Source of the DNA: Pseudomonadota bacterium
Lineage (GTDB): Bacteria > Pseudomonadota > Alphaproteobacteria > Rhizobiales > Rhizobiaceae
DNA: 64,000 nucleotides
Direction: 5' to 3'
NCBI GenBank assembly: GCA_020161665.1
Contig: JAIUPA010000019.1
Span: forward strand, 1-64,000
Positions 27,318 to 35,353 of this stretch are shown piece by piece. Each line of letters begins with the position of its first letter. The stretch's first letter is position 1. The notes below the pieces were generated by a model that worked only from the letters and a program-made list of their open reading frames with translations, did no database searches and was not told the DNA's origin. Made by a program: the position numbers and the translations under genes.

Positions 27318-27434
27318 TCCGCCCGCCGGGCAAGCCTTTCCCTTGAAATGCAGAACGTTTGATGCCACCTTTTTCCTGTCCGGCTGATTTGGTGCGGACA
27401 TGTGCATCCCTGTTTACGAGAGAAAGGCAATCAT

Positions 27435-27848
27435 CTGACAACAGTGCACACCAAGGGACGGGCTACGGCCCCTGCTCCCAAAAGCCAGGAACGCGGCGCT
27501 GATGCCGCTGCCCGTGCGCTTGAACTGGTCCTCGCAAGTCTCGAGGACTCCAAGGCGGAAGACGTCGTCTCCATCGACATAACCGGAAAATCGGCGCTGG
27601 GGGACCACATGGTTGTGGCATCCGGGCGATCGACAAGGCATGTCACCGCGATCTGCGAACACATCATCTCCGACCTGAAGGACGAAGGCTTTGGCAATGC
27701 CCGCGTCGAAGGGCTTGACGCCGGAGATTGGGTTCTGATCGATACGGGCGATATCATCGTTCACGTTTTCAGACCGGAAGTCCGGGCCTTCTACAACATC
27801 GAAAAGATGTGGTCCGCCCCGGAACTGGAAGGCGAAACGATCCACTGA
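27435..27848 (+). CDS. rsfS: ribosomal silencing factor RsfS
   Basis: About 137 residues. From residue 25 the protein matches RsfS (Iojap/YbeB): ALELVLASLEDSKAEDVVSIDI, GDHMVVASGRSTRHVTAI, LDAGDWVLIDTGDIIVHVFRPEVRAFYNIEKMW. It binds L14 and blocks subunit joining when nutrients are short. The start is uncertain. AAAGG (27422-27426) is 8 nt before CTG 27435, which aligns with an LTTVHTKG N-terminus I recall from Agrobacterium homologues. GTG 27444 lies too far from the site (17 nt), and GTG 27402 would add an unlikely leader. It is normally adjacent to nadD; here the antiporter operon precedes it. Confidence 0.9.
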   Translation: MTTVHTKGRATAPAPKSQERGADAAARALELVLASLEDSKAEDVVSIDITGKSALGDHMVVASGRSTRHVTAICEHIISDLKDEGFGNARVEGLDAGDWVLIDTGDIIVHVFRPEVRAFYNIEKMWSAPELEGETIH

Positions 27849-28021
27849 TACCGGGTTTGACAACCCGGGCAGGCGAATATGCGCATCCCGCACCGTTTCC
27901 GGATGGATATGGTTTGCGGTCAGGCATTTGCGGCGCGCCGTGAATGCTGTAACAGTCGCGCATGTGCCAGGACCGTGTGTCAGAAATGGCACCGGGATTT
28001 GACCGAGCGGACGGAGATGGA

Positions 28022-28504
28022 ATGCGCCTGAGCCTCTTTGCCGTGGGACGGCTGAAAGCCGGACCGGAAAAGGAACTTGTCGCGCGCTATCTTGACCGCC
28101 TGACAAAGGCAGGTCCGGCGACGGGTCTGGAATTTGCGCGCGTCATCGAAGTGGCCGAAAGCCGCGCCTCCAACGCCGAAACCCGCAAACGCGAGGAAGC
28201 CGCCATGCTGGAGAAAGCGCTGCCGGACGGCGCGCTTTTGATGCTGCTTGACGAACGTGGCAAGGCGCTGGACAGCGAGGCCTTTGCGGGCCAGATCGGG
28301 ACCTGGCGCGATCAGGGCAAGCGCGACCTGATGATAGCGATTGGCGGCGCGGATGGTCTTGATCCGGCGCTCCATGCCCGTGCCGATGCGGTCCTCAACC
28401 TCGGTCGCATGACCTGGCCGCACCAGATCGTGCGCATTCTGATTGCCGAGCAGCTTTACCGCGCCGTGACCATTCTCTCGGGCCACCCCTACCACCGTGT
28501 TTGA
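28022..28504 (+). CDS. rlmH: 23S rRNA pseudouridine-1915 N3-methyltransferase
   Basis: The 160-residue SPOUT-class methyltransferase begins MRLSLFAVGRLKAGPEKEL and has LLDERGKALDSEAFA, IAIGGADGLDP for S-adenosylmethionine binding in the knot, and ends LRMTWPHQIVRILIAEQLYRA-x-HPYHR-like (here GRMTWPHQIVRIL and SGHPYHRV). It modifies m3-psi-1915 in helix 69 of 23S rRNA. ATG 28022 is preferred: GGAG lies 7 nt upstream and the length is the family norm; the longer frame adds 20 unrelated residues. It follows rsfS as in most bacteria. Confidence 0.95.
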   Translation: MRLSLFAVGRLKAGPEKELVARYLDRLTKAGPATGLEFARVIEVAESRASNAETRKREEAAMLEKALPDGALLMLLDERGKALDSEAFAGQIGTWRDQGKRDLMIAIGGADGLDPALHARADAVLNLGRMTWPHQIVRILIAEQLYRAVTILSGHPYHRV

Positions 28505-28597
28505 AAGCGTTTGGTGCTTGCCGCCAAATCAGCGTAAAGCGATGGTATTCCATCGCACATAGGCTTCGGGCCAGCTTTCCGCCCTATTCATAACATT

Positions 28598-29992
28598 ATG
28601 ACCGCCATACCGAGCAAAGTCGCCAACGCCCTTCTCCGTCGTCCCGTTGCGGCGGCGCTGGTCTTTGCCTTGATGGTACCGGCAGCGGGCAAGGCGCTCG
28701 AACCCGGCGCAACGGACAGTACGGAACAGACGCAAGCAGCGACCAACCCGGCCAATGAGCTGGAAAAGAAGCGGGACGAAACCCGCAAGGAGCTGGAGGA
28801 ACTCTCCCGCACCATGGCGCTATCGCAGGAAAAACGTCAGTCCCTTCAAGACGAAATCGCCCAGCTGGAGAAAAGTTCGACCGCGATCCGCACCGCGCTC
28901 ATTGAATCGGCAGCCCGCCGCAAGAAGCTGGAGGCCTCCATTCGCTCCGGTGAAAAGCGAATGGCCGACCTGAAAATACGCAAAGACCGCATCCATGCCT
29001 CGCTCAACGAGCGACGCGGTGTGCTGGCCGAAGTGCTTGCCGCTCTGCAGCGCATGGGGCGCAATCCGCCACCGGCCCTTCTGGTCACGCCGGATGACGC
29101 GCTGGCCTCGGTGCGCAGTGCCATTCTGCTCGGTGCCGTGGTTCCGGGAATCCGCAATGAAACCGAAAAGCTTGTCGCGGACCTGACCGAGCTTTCGACG
29201 CTGGAAACCGCGCTCGCCAAGGAAAAGGCCGATATGACGGCCACGATGACCGCCAGTCTTGAAGAAGACAAGCGCATGGACCTGCTGCTGAGCGAAAATG
29301 CCCGGATCAGCCGCGAGAATACCGAGCAACTGGCGAGCGAAAAGCAAAAGGCCAGCGAACTCGCGGGCCGGGCCACTAGTCTTGAAGGGCTGATTGCCTC
29401 GCTTGAAAGCGAAATCGGCTCCGTGCGCAAGGCAGCGGAAGCGGCCAGGCTTGAGCAGGAACGCCGTTTGAACGCGCCGCCGGAGACGAAACCTTCGACC
29501 GGCGAGGCGATGCCTGATAAAAACCGCATTGCACCGGCATATGCTTTTTCCGAGTTAAAGGCGAAACTGGACTATCCGGTCGAAGGCGAAGTGCTGAGAA
29601 AGTTCGGCGATCCGGACGGAACGGGACATTCCTCACGCGGTCTTGTTCTGGCGACAGGCCCCGATGGGCTGGTCACGGCCCCGGCAGATGGTACGGTTGT
29701 CTTTGCAGGAACATTTCGCAGTTATGGTGAAATGATCATTCTGAACCTCGGCGACGGATACCATATGGTGTTGTCCGGCATGGATCAGGTAAAGGTCAGT
29801 GCAGGAAAGTTTGTGTTCTCAGGCGAACCGATTGCCGCCATGGGTGCAAAAAGAGTAGCAAGTGCAACGGCATTGGCGCTGGAAACCGACAGGCCGACGC
29901 TTTACATTGAACTGAGAAAAGATGGCGAACCGGTCGATTCACGACCATGGTGGATCGCAACAGACGCTGGAAAGGCACGCAATGATTCGTAG
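28598..29992 (+). CDS. EnvC-like murein hydrolase activator (degenerate M23/LytM domain)
   Basis: The 464-residue protein has an N-terminal signal sequence (about 1-33), a long coiled-coil from about 45 to 300 and a C-terminal LytM domain at about 330-455. In this domain the metal ligands are incomplete: the HxxxD motif is replaced by HSSRGLVLAT (no Asp) and the HxH motif by YHMVLSG (second His lost). It should therefore not cut peptidoglycan itself but activate amidases, like EnvC of E. coli and its alphaproteobacterial counterparts such as DipM-type factors. The ctpA start lies in its last codons (11-bp overlap), so the two are co-expressed. Confidence 0.88.
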   Translation: MTAIPSKVANALLRRPVAAALVFALMVPAAGKALEPGATDSTEQTQAATNPANELEKKRDETRKELEELSRTMALSQEKRQSLQDEIAQLEKSSTAIRTALIESAARRKKLEASIRSGEKRMADLKIRKDRIHASLNERRGVLAEVLAALQRMGRNPPPALLVTPDDALASVRSAILLGAVVPGIRNETEKLVADLTELSTLETALAKEKADMTATMTASLEEDKRMDLLLSENARISRENTEQLASEKQKASELAGRATSLEGLIASLESEIGSVRKAAEAARLEQERRLNAPPETKPSTGEAMPDKNRIAPAYAFSELKAKLDYPVEGEVLRKFGDPDGTGHSSRGLVLATGPDGLVTAPADGTVVFAGTFRSYGEMIILNLGDGYHMVLSGMDQVKVSAGKFVFSGEPIAAMGAKRVASATALALETDRPTLYIELRKDGEPVDSRPWWIATDAGKARNDS

Positions 29993-31307
29993 GGCTTCTC
30001 TTGTTTTCGCCGGCGCACTGCTGGGCGCCACGGCGACTGTCGGCATTTATTCTGCCGTCGTTCCCGCCGTTGCCGCAGGCAATTCGACCTACAAGGAGCT
30101 TTCCATCTTCGGTGATGTCTTCGAGCGTGTGCGCGCCCAGTATGTGACGCCGCCGGACGAACAGAAGCTGGTGGAAAACGCCATCAATGGCATGCTCTCC
30201 TCGCTGGACCCGCATTCGAGCTATCTGAACGCCAATGACGCGGAAGACATGCGCACCCAGACCAAGGGTGAGTTTGGCGGCCTCGGCATCGAAGTGACGA
30301 TGGAAGAAGAGCTCGTCAAGGTCATCACCCCGATCGACGATACGCCGGCCGCACGGGCGGGCATTCTCGCGGGCGACTTCATTTCCGAAATCGACGGCCA
30401 GTCGGTTCGCGGTCTGAAGCTTGAGGATGCCGTTGAAAAGATGCGCGGTGCCGTTGGTACGCCGATCAAGCTCACCGTCATTCGCAAGGGCGCCGACAAG
30501 CCGCTCGATTTCACCATCACCCGCGATATCGTGGCGGTTCGCGCCGTGAAGTCGCGCGTCGAAGGCGGTGATGTGGGCTATCTGCGCGTGATCTCCTTTA
30601 CGGAAAAGACCACCGATGACCTCGAAAAGGCCATCCGCAAGATCAAGGCGGAAGTCCCGGCTGACAAGCTGAAGGGTTACGTGCTCGACCTGCGTCTCAA
30701 CCCGGGCGGTCTTCTCGATCAGGCGATCAACGTCTCCGACACGTTCCTCGAAAAGGGTGAAGTCGTTTCGACGCGCGGTCGCAATCAGGATGAAACCCGC
30801 CGCTTCAGCGCCACCGACGGCGACCTGACCGACGGAAAGCCGGTGATCGTTCTCGTCAACGGTGGCTCGGCATCCGCTTCGGAAATCGTCGCTGGCGCTC
30901 TTCAGGATCTCAAGCGCGCCACCGTTGTCGGTACGCGCTCCTTCGGCAAGGGCTCGGTTCAGACCATCATTCCGCTCGGTGCCAACGGTGCCCTGCGCTT
31001 GACGACCGCGCTCTATTACACGCCGTCGGGCAAGTCGATCCAGGGCACGGGCATCACGCCGGATATCAAGGTCGAACAGCCGCTGCCGCCCGAATTGCAA
31101 GGCAAGGTGAAGACCGAAGGCGAATCCGGCCTGCGCGGCCATATTCAGGGCCAGAGCGAGACGGAAGAAGGTTCCGGTTCCACCGCCTATGTTCCGCCGG
31201 AAGCCAAGGACGACGTTCAGCTGGGCTATGCGCTTGATCTTCTGCATGGCACCAAGACCGATCCGTCCTTCCCTGCTTCGCCCGATAAGGCTGTCGTCAA
31301 GAAGTAA
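29982..31307 (+). CDS. ctpA: carboxy-terminal processing protease CtpA (S41)
   Basis: The 441-residue protease has a signal or anchor sequence (about 1-32), an N-terminal helical cap, a PDZ domain (about 85-165, GLGIEVTMEEELVKVITPIDDTPA and AGDFISEIDG) and the S41 core with GYLRVISFTEKT, LDLRLNPGGLLD, the catalytic Ser in VNGGSASASEIVAGAL and the catalytic Lys in TRSFGKGSVQ. It degrades or trims periplasmic proteins at the C-terminus, including cell-wall hydrolases in other species. ATG 29982 has GGAAAGG upstream and overlaps the EnvC-like gene, a pairing conserved in rhizobia that suggests joint control of wall remodelling. Confidence 0.95.
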   Translation: MIRRASLVFAGALLGATATVGIYSAVVPAVAAGNSTYKELSIFGDVFERVRAQYVTPPDEQKLVENAINGMLSSLDPHSSYLNANDAEDMRTQTKGEFGGLGIEVTMEEELVKVITPIDDTPAARAGILAGDFISEIDGQSVRGLKLEDAVEKMRGAVGTPIKLTVIRKGADKPLDFTITRDIVAVRAVKSRVEGGDVGYLRVISFTEKTTDDLEKAIRKIKAEVPADKLKGYVLDLRLNPGGLLDQAINVSDTFLEKGEVVSTRGRNQDETRRFSATDGDLTDGKPVIVLVNGGSASASEIVAGALQDLKRATVVGTRSFGKGSVQTIIPLGANGALRLTTALYYTPSGKSIQGTGITPDIKVEQPLPPELQGKVKTEGESGLRGHIQGQSETEEGSGSTAYVPPEAKDDVQLGYALDLLHGTKTDPSFPASPDKAVVKK

Positions 31308-31355
31308 AGGGATTGCCCGCCTTTCGCGCCCCGCAAGCGGGGCGTGAAACCGGCC

Positions 31356-32561
31356 ATGGGACAGGAATTGAACAACGATCTGCACGCACCACTGGGTCAG
31401 AACAGACCGGAGCCCAAAAAGCGCTCCGGTCTTTTGACTCCTTTGCGCGTGATCGCCGGGGGCGCCGTTCTCGGCGTCGTCGGCTTCTCCGTCTATACGG
31501 CGCAAATGCCCTCGTCCTTGCGCAAGGAAGATCCTTCCGCCGTCGCAACGGCCCAAACCTCCGCCGAAAATCCTGATAAAATGGCTGAAGGCAGTCCCGA
31601 TGCCACAAGCGGCGATAGCGGCCTGAGCCGCTCCGGCCCGCAGGCCGGCGCCAATGTGCGTGAAACGACCACTGCCGATGGCAATGTCGTCACGACATTT
31701 TCGCCGCGCCCGCGCGATGGTGAAGGCCCCGTCATGATCAATGCCGGACAACGCCGTCAGGAAGCACGCCTCGCGGGGTCCGGCGACAGCGATTTTCTCG
31801 AAACGACGGCCTTCGGTCGCCTTCCTGTCATCGCGTCCGATGGCACCAAGCCGAAAGATTACTATTCCCGCGCCTGGTCCGGCGCGCGCGGCACCCGCAT
31901 TGCCATCGTCATCGGTGGACTGGGACTGAGCCAGACCGGCAGCCAGAAGGCCGTAAAAACCCTTCCGCCGGAAATTACGCTGGCCTTTGCTGCCAGCGGC
32001 AACAGCCTGTCGCGCTGGGTGCGCGAAGGCCGGTCAACCGGGCACGAAGTGCTGCTGCAAATTCCGATGGAACCGATCGATTACCCGGCTAATAACCCAG
32101 GACCGGACACGCTCCTCGTTTCACGACCCGCTGCGACAAACCTTGAATTCCTGCACAAATCCATGGGCCGCATGGACAGCTATGTCGGCGTTATGAGCTA
32201 TATGGGCGGGCGTTTCATGACAGATGCCAAGGCTTTCGAGCCGGTGCTGCGCGACGTGGCAAAGCGCGGACTGATGTTCCTCGATGACGGATCGGCGGCC
32301 AGTTCGTTGAGCGGAAAGCTGTCCAAGACGCTCGGCGTGTCCCACGCCTTTGGTGATCTGCAGATCGACCAGCGCGTCGATAAGCAGGAAATTCTCAAGA
32401 AGCTTGATGAGCTGGAACGTATCGCCCGCAACAATGGCGGCACCGCCATCGGCGTCGGTTTCGCCTATGACGAGACCATTGAAGCGGTGGAGAAGTGGGC
32501 GCAGGAAGCAGAAGGTCGCGGCATCGAAATTGTCGGCGTCTCTTCGCTGGCGACCCCTTGA
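31356..32561 (+). CDS. divergent polysaccharide deacetylase family protein
   Basis: This 401-residue protein has one N-terminal membrane helix (LRVIAGGAVLGVVGFSVYTA), a low-complexity linker to about residue 165, then a TIM-barrel-like domain with RIAIVIGGLGLSQTGSQ, LTLAFAASGNSLSRWV-type strands (EITLAFAASGNSLS), HEVLLQIPMEPIDYP and GRFMTDAKAFEPVLRD. This is the divergent polysaccharide deacetylase family (DUF610/YibQ), whose activity is mostly untested. It follows ctpA by 48 bp. ATG 31356 is chosen; GTG 31344, directly after a hairpin CGCCCCGC-AA-GCGGGGCG, would add four residues. It is periplasmic and membrane-anchored. Confidence 0.88.
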   Translation: MGQELNNDLHAPLGQNRPEPKKRSGLLTPLRVIAGGAVLGVVGFSVYTAQMPSSLRKEDPSAVATAQTSAENPDKMAEGSPDATSGDSGLSRSGPQAGANVRETTTADGNVVTTFSPRPRDGEGPVMINAGQRRQEARLAGSGDSDFLETTAFGRLPVIASDGTKPKDYYSRAWSGARGTRIAIVIGGLGLSQTGSQKAVKTLPPEITLAFAASGNSLSRWVREGRSTGHEVLLQIPMEPIDYPANNPGPDTLLVSRPAATNLEFLHKSMGRMDSYVGVMSYMGGRFMTDAKAFEPVLRDVAKRGLMFLDDGSAASSLSGKLSKTLGVSHAFGDLQIDQRVDKQEILKKLDELERIARNNGGTAIGVGFAYDETIEAVEKWAQEAEGRGIEIVGVSSLATP

Positions 32562-32670
32562 GAAAGCCGCTTTTGGTCATGCGAGCGTTGCGGAAGGCTC
32601 GTAAGGCATGAAGCGCGTATAACGCAAGCAAGTGACATCGCCGCCGTAGCGCGGTTCAGAAGGGCTGAAA

Positions 32671-33201
32671 ATGAGCAAGGACGGCAATAACAAGGTTCGG
32701 GCGGAAGATCTGCCCTATCGCCCCTGTGTCGGCATCATGGTGCTGAACGCCAAAGGTCTTGTCTGGGCCGGACGGCGCATCTCCGAAGGCAATAGCGAGT
32801 ATGACGGCTCGCCGCAGCTTTGGCAGATGCCGCAGGGTGGCATTGACCCCGGCGAGGACCCGGAAACGGCATCACTGCGCGAGCTTTACGAAGAAACGGG
32901 CATGAAGAGCGTTTCGCTTCTGGCCGAAGCCAGCCGCTGGATCAATTACGATCTGCCGGAAAAGCTGATCGGCGTGGGCCTGAAAGGCAAGTATCGCGGC
33001 CAGACGCAGCGCTGGTTTGCCTATCGTTTCGAGGGTGACGAAAGCGAAATCGCCATCAACCCGCCCCCCGGCGGTCATACGGCTGAGTTCGACGCCTGGG
33101 AATGGAAGCCCATGACGGATCTTCCCGAACTGATCGTGCCCTTCAAGCGCAAGGTCTATGAAGAGGTTGTCGCCGAGTTCGCCCATCTGGCCGGTCACTG
33201 A
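32671..33201 (+). CDS. rppH: RNA pyrophosphohydrolase
   Basis: The 176-residue Nudix enzyme begins with about 13 variable residues, then [21 protein letters not shown], and the Nudix box [22 protein letters not shown] at about 56-78, complete with the Glu residues that bind Mg2+. It removes pyrophosphate from 5'-triphosphate RNA to start decay, and the same family (IalA) is linked to invasion in Bartonella. It ends 24 bp from the convergent VOC gene without a visible terminator hairpin. It closes the rsfS-to-rppH group that is conserved in rhizobia. Confidence 0.94.
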   Translation: MSKDGNNKVRAEDLPYRPCVGIMVLNAKGLVWAGRRISEGNSEYDGSPQLWQMPQGGIDPGEDPETASLRELYEETGMKSVSLLAEASRWINYDLPEKLIGVGLKGKYRGQTQRWFAYRFEGDESEIAINPPPGGHTAEFDAWEWKPMTDLPELIVPFKRKVYEEVVAEFAHLAGH

Positions 33202-33225
33202 AACCGACAGGACAGGCTGAAAGCG

Positions 33226-33621
33226 TCAATCGAGGCTGGGCGGCTCAACCGGCGAGCAGATCTCGATCAGATACCCGTTGGGGTCCGACACGTAGGCCGT
33301 CGTCTGACCCCACGCCTCAAGGCGCGGCGGCTGAACGGGCGTTGCACCGGCGGCCACGGCCTTGGCAAAATCGGCAGCGACATCCTGCGTCTCAAAGGCG
33401 AGTTCGAACACCGGGCGCTTCATATCCGGGGCCTGCGGCTCCTTGCCCAGAAGGTTCATCAGCGCGATGGACGAAAAGGCAAGTTTGGTCTCGCCCGTTA
33501 CGAGTTCACCGTAATCGCCGCTTTCATGCACAAAGCCCTGCGCAAAGCCAAATGCCTTCGAAAAGAAGGCAATGGTGGCGCGAACGTCCTGAACATAAAG
33601 GATGGTGTAGCGAAAAATCAT
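33226..33621 (-). CDS. VOC-family (glyoxalase/bleomycin-resistance fold) protein
   Basis: The 131-residue protein is one vicinal-oxygen-chelate module pair: YTILYVQDVRATIAFFSKAFGF at the start, VFELAFETQDVAADFAKAVAAGATPV in the middle, and WGQTTAYVSDPNGYLIEICSPV at the end with the metal-binding Glu. The substrate is unknown. GGAGGAG precedes the ATG by 6 nt. It is convergent with rppH and not part of an obvious pathway. Confidence 0.85.
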   Translation of the reverse strand: MIFRYTILYVQDVRATIAFFSKAFGFAQGFVHESGDYGELVTGETKLAFSSIALMNLLGKEPQAPDMKRPVFELAFETQDVAADFAKAVAAGATPVQPPRLEAWGQTTAYVSDPNGYLIEICSPVEPPSLD

Positions 33622-33698
33622 GGCGTCTCCTCCTGCCTGTCAGTCTACTGCGGCATTCTAGCACCGCACTTGATAACGGTCTTGCGGAATCCAGACAC

Positions 33699-33733
33699 GA
33701 AAAAGCCGCCCGCAAACGTGTCACGGACGGCTT
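33699..33733 (-). terminator. terminator of bfd-bfr
   Basis: On the minus strand, AAGCCGTCCG pairs with CGGGCGGCTT (10 bp with one G-U) around an 11-nt loop and is followed by TTTTT. It lies 20 bp after the bacterioferritin stop. Confidence 0.85.
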
Positions 33734-33753
33734 GAAAGGAAAGGCTTGAAACC

Positions 33754-34245
33754 TCAGTCGGCTTCCGCTTCGTCAGCCGAGCCTGCGTTGAGCTGGCCGT
33801 ACTTTTCCTCGCCAATCTTGTTGAGCAGTTCAAGCTGCGTCTCAAGAAAATCGATGTGACCTTCCTCGTCGATCAACAGCTCCTCGAACAGCTTCATGGT
33901 GACGTAGTCGCCTGCCTGATAGCAGATATCACGCGACTGCTTGTAGGAGGTGCGGGCGTCATATTCGCCAGCCAGATCCGCTTCCAGCACTTCCTTGACA
34001 TTCTGGCCGATGCGCAGCGCGCCAACCTTCTGCAGGTTCGGATGACCTTCCAGGAAAATGATGCGCGCCACCAACTTGTCGGCATGCTGCATTTCTTCGA
34101 TGGATTCGGCACGTTCCTTCTTGGCAAGCTTGGTATAGCCCCAATCTTCCAGAAGGCGATAATGCAGCCAGTACTGGTTGACTGCCCCAAGTTCGAGAAA
34201 AAGGGCCTCGTTAAGCCGCTCGATGACCTGCTTGTCGCCTTTCAC
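33754..34245 (-). CDS. bfr: bacterioferritin
   Basis: The 163-residue four-helix protein carries all ferroxidase ligands at the positions of E. coli Bfr: Glu18, Glu51, His54, Glu94, Glu127 and His130, and Met52 for haem between subunits. It stores iron as ferric mineral in a 24-mer. The start is GTG 34245, with AGGAG 8 nt upstream and the exact family N-terminus [15 protein letters not shown]; an ATG eight codons earlier would add residues not seen in the family. It overlaps the bfd gene by 35 bp. The order bfd-bfr in one transcript suits storage and release of iron by the same unit; iron regulators such as Irr or RirA are expected to act on it but no box was identified with confidence. Confidence 0.95.
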   Translation of the reverse strand: MKGDKQVIERLNEALFLELGAVNQYWLHYRLLEDWGYTKLAKKERAESIEEMQHADKLVARIIFLEGHPNLQKVGALRIGQNVKEVLEADLAGEYDARTSYKQSRDICYQAGDYVTMKLFEELLIDEEGHIDFLETQLELLNKIGEEKYGQLNAGSADEAEAD

Positions 34246-34522
34246 TGTCCGCTCTCCTGCGTTCTTCATGGAATTCTTTGAGACGGGACAGGAAATCGCA
34301 AACCTCAGCCTCGGTCGACTGGCGACGACGGTGATATTCCTCCGTCGTGGAAATGATCAGATCGACAACGGTTGGGAAACAACCACAGCAGCGCCCGCGC
34401 TTCGACATCGCGTGATAGACCTTGCCCGGAACAATCAATTGCCAACAGTCTTCATCGAGGAGCTCGTTGATGACCTCCTTGATGTCCTTGTCCGTAATGA
34501 AATTGCAACTGCAAACCAGCAT
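34211..34522 (-). CDS. bfd: bacterioferritin-associated ferredoxin
   Basis: This 103-residue protein opens [14 protein letters not shown] with Cys4 and Cys6, and has the RGRCCGCFP motif with Cys45 and Cys48; these four bind the [2Fe-2S] cluster in Bfd. Bfd passes electrons to bacterioferritin so that stored iron is reduced and released. The C-terminal 40 residues are longer than in E. coli Bfd and rich in charged residues. ATG 34522 is preferred over TTG 34540 because it gives the family start. It overlaps bfr, which is translated in another frame. Confidence 0.92.
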   Translation of the reverse strand: MLVCSCNFITDKDIKEVINELLDEDCWQLIVPGKVYHAMSKRGRCCGCFPTVVDLIISTTEEYHRRRQSTEAEVCDFLSRLKEFHEERRRADSERRQAGHRAA

Positions 34523-34560
34523 GTCGGTTCGGTCCGTCAAACTTGATGTTCACTCTCCTC

Positions 34561-34590
34561 TTTCATGCTAAAGGCGAGAGTGAATGTCAA
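34561..34590 (-). promoter_or_regulatory. predicted promoter of bfd-bfr
   Basis: On the minus strand TTGACA (34590-34585) is followed by an 18-nt spacer and ATGAAA (34566-34561). It stands about 40 bp before the bfd start, with a GAGGAGAG stretch in between. The -10 is weak, so the call rests mainly on the -35. Confidence 0.4.
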
Positions 34591-34704
34591 GATATTTTCA
34601 GCACCCCAGAAGCGTTAGCCTTGTTCGGTCTTTTCACTCGAAAACCGACGATGGAATGCCTATATGTGCCGAAGCTCGCATGATTTGCCTGAACGGAAGT
34701 ATCG

Positions 34705-35133
34705 ATGGCCCGCATTGACCAGACTGAAGATTGGCGCGACCGCCACGCACCGACCATCAGTGCCTTCGAGTCGCTGGCCATTGAGGCCTATGGCCAACTG
34801 CCTGAAGATTTCCGCGCGCTGACGACCGATCTGATCATCGAGGTTTCCGATTTTCCAAGCGACGACGTGTTCGAGGACATGGCGCTGGAAACACCCTTCG
34901 ACCTGCTGGGCCTGTTCGAAGGGCGCGGCATTTCAGAACGGTTCACGATGGAAACCGGCGAGTTTCCCAATCGCATCACGCTCTATCGTCGCCCGATCCT
35001 CGATTATTGGGCCGAGAATGAGGAAACGCTGGGCGATATCATCACCCACGTTCTCATTCATGAGATCGGCCACCATTTCGGCCTTTCGGACGACGACATG
35101 GAGCGTATCGAGGAAGGCGTGGAAGACGAATAG
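34705..35133 (+). CDS. small metallopeptidase-family protein (zincin, HExxH)
   Basis: The 142-residue cytosolic protein contains HVLIHEIGHHFGLSDDDM, a zinc-protease motif with His119-Glu120-x-x-His123 and a downstream Asp as likely third ligand. It belongs to the short minimal-zincin family (metallopeptidase family, formerly DUF1025), whose members are widespread in alphaproteobacteria and actinobacteria but not assigned a substrate. AGGAA-like bases lie ahead of the ATG at moderate distance. It is a single gene divergent from bfd. Confidence 0.87.
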   Translation: MARIDQTEDWRDRHAPTISAFESLAIEAYGQLPEDFRALTTDLIIEVSDFPSDDVFEDMALETPFDLLGLFEGRGISERFTMETGEFPNRITLYRRPILDYWAENEETLGDIITHVLIHEIGHHFGLSDDDMERIEEGVEDE

Positions 35134-35146
35134 CCTTCCCCTCCGG

Positions 35147-35353
35147 TCACTGCTCGCCGAGCTTCATGTCCGGGTGATAGTCCTTGCCTTCGACTTCCTT
35201 GGTCACAGCCTGACCGCAGTGCATGACACCATCCGCCGCGTTGAAGGCATAGGACGGCGATCCATGCAGCGACCAGCCCTTGTTGAGGGCATCGGTCACC
35301 CGATGGCAGAATTTCGCATCATCCGGCCCGGTCAAAAAGCGATAGAGTTTCAT
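35147..35353 (-). CDS. DUF1737 domain protein
   Basis: A 68-residue protein, all of which is the DUF1737 module: YRFLTGPDDAKFCHRVTDALNKGWSLHGSPSYAFN and later MHCGQAVTKEV. The W-x-L-x-G-x-P core is typical. The function is unknown. Its ATG overlaps the stop of the upstream lyase-like gene by 4 bp (ATGA), so it is translated with it. Confidence 0.88.
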   Translation of the reverse strand: MKLYRFLTGPDDAKFCHRVTDALNKGWSLHGSPSYAFNAADGVMHCGQAVTKEVEGKDYHPDMKLGEQ

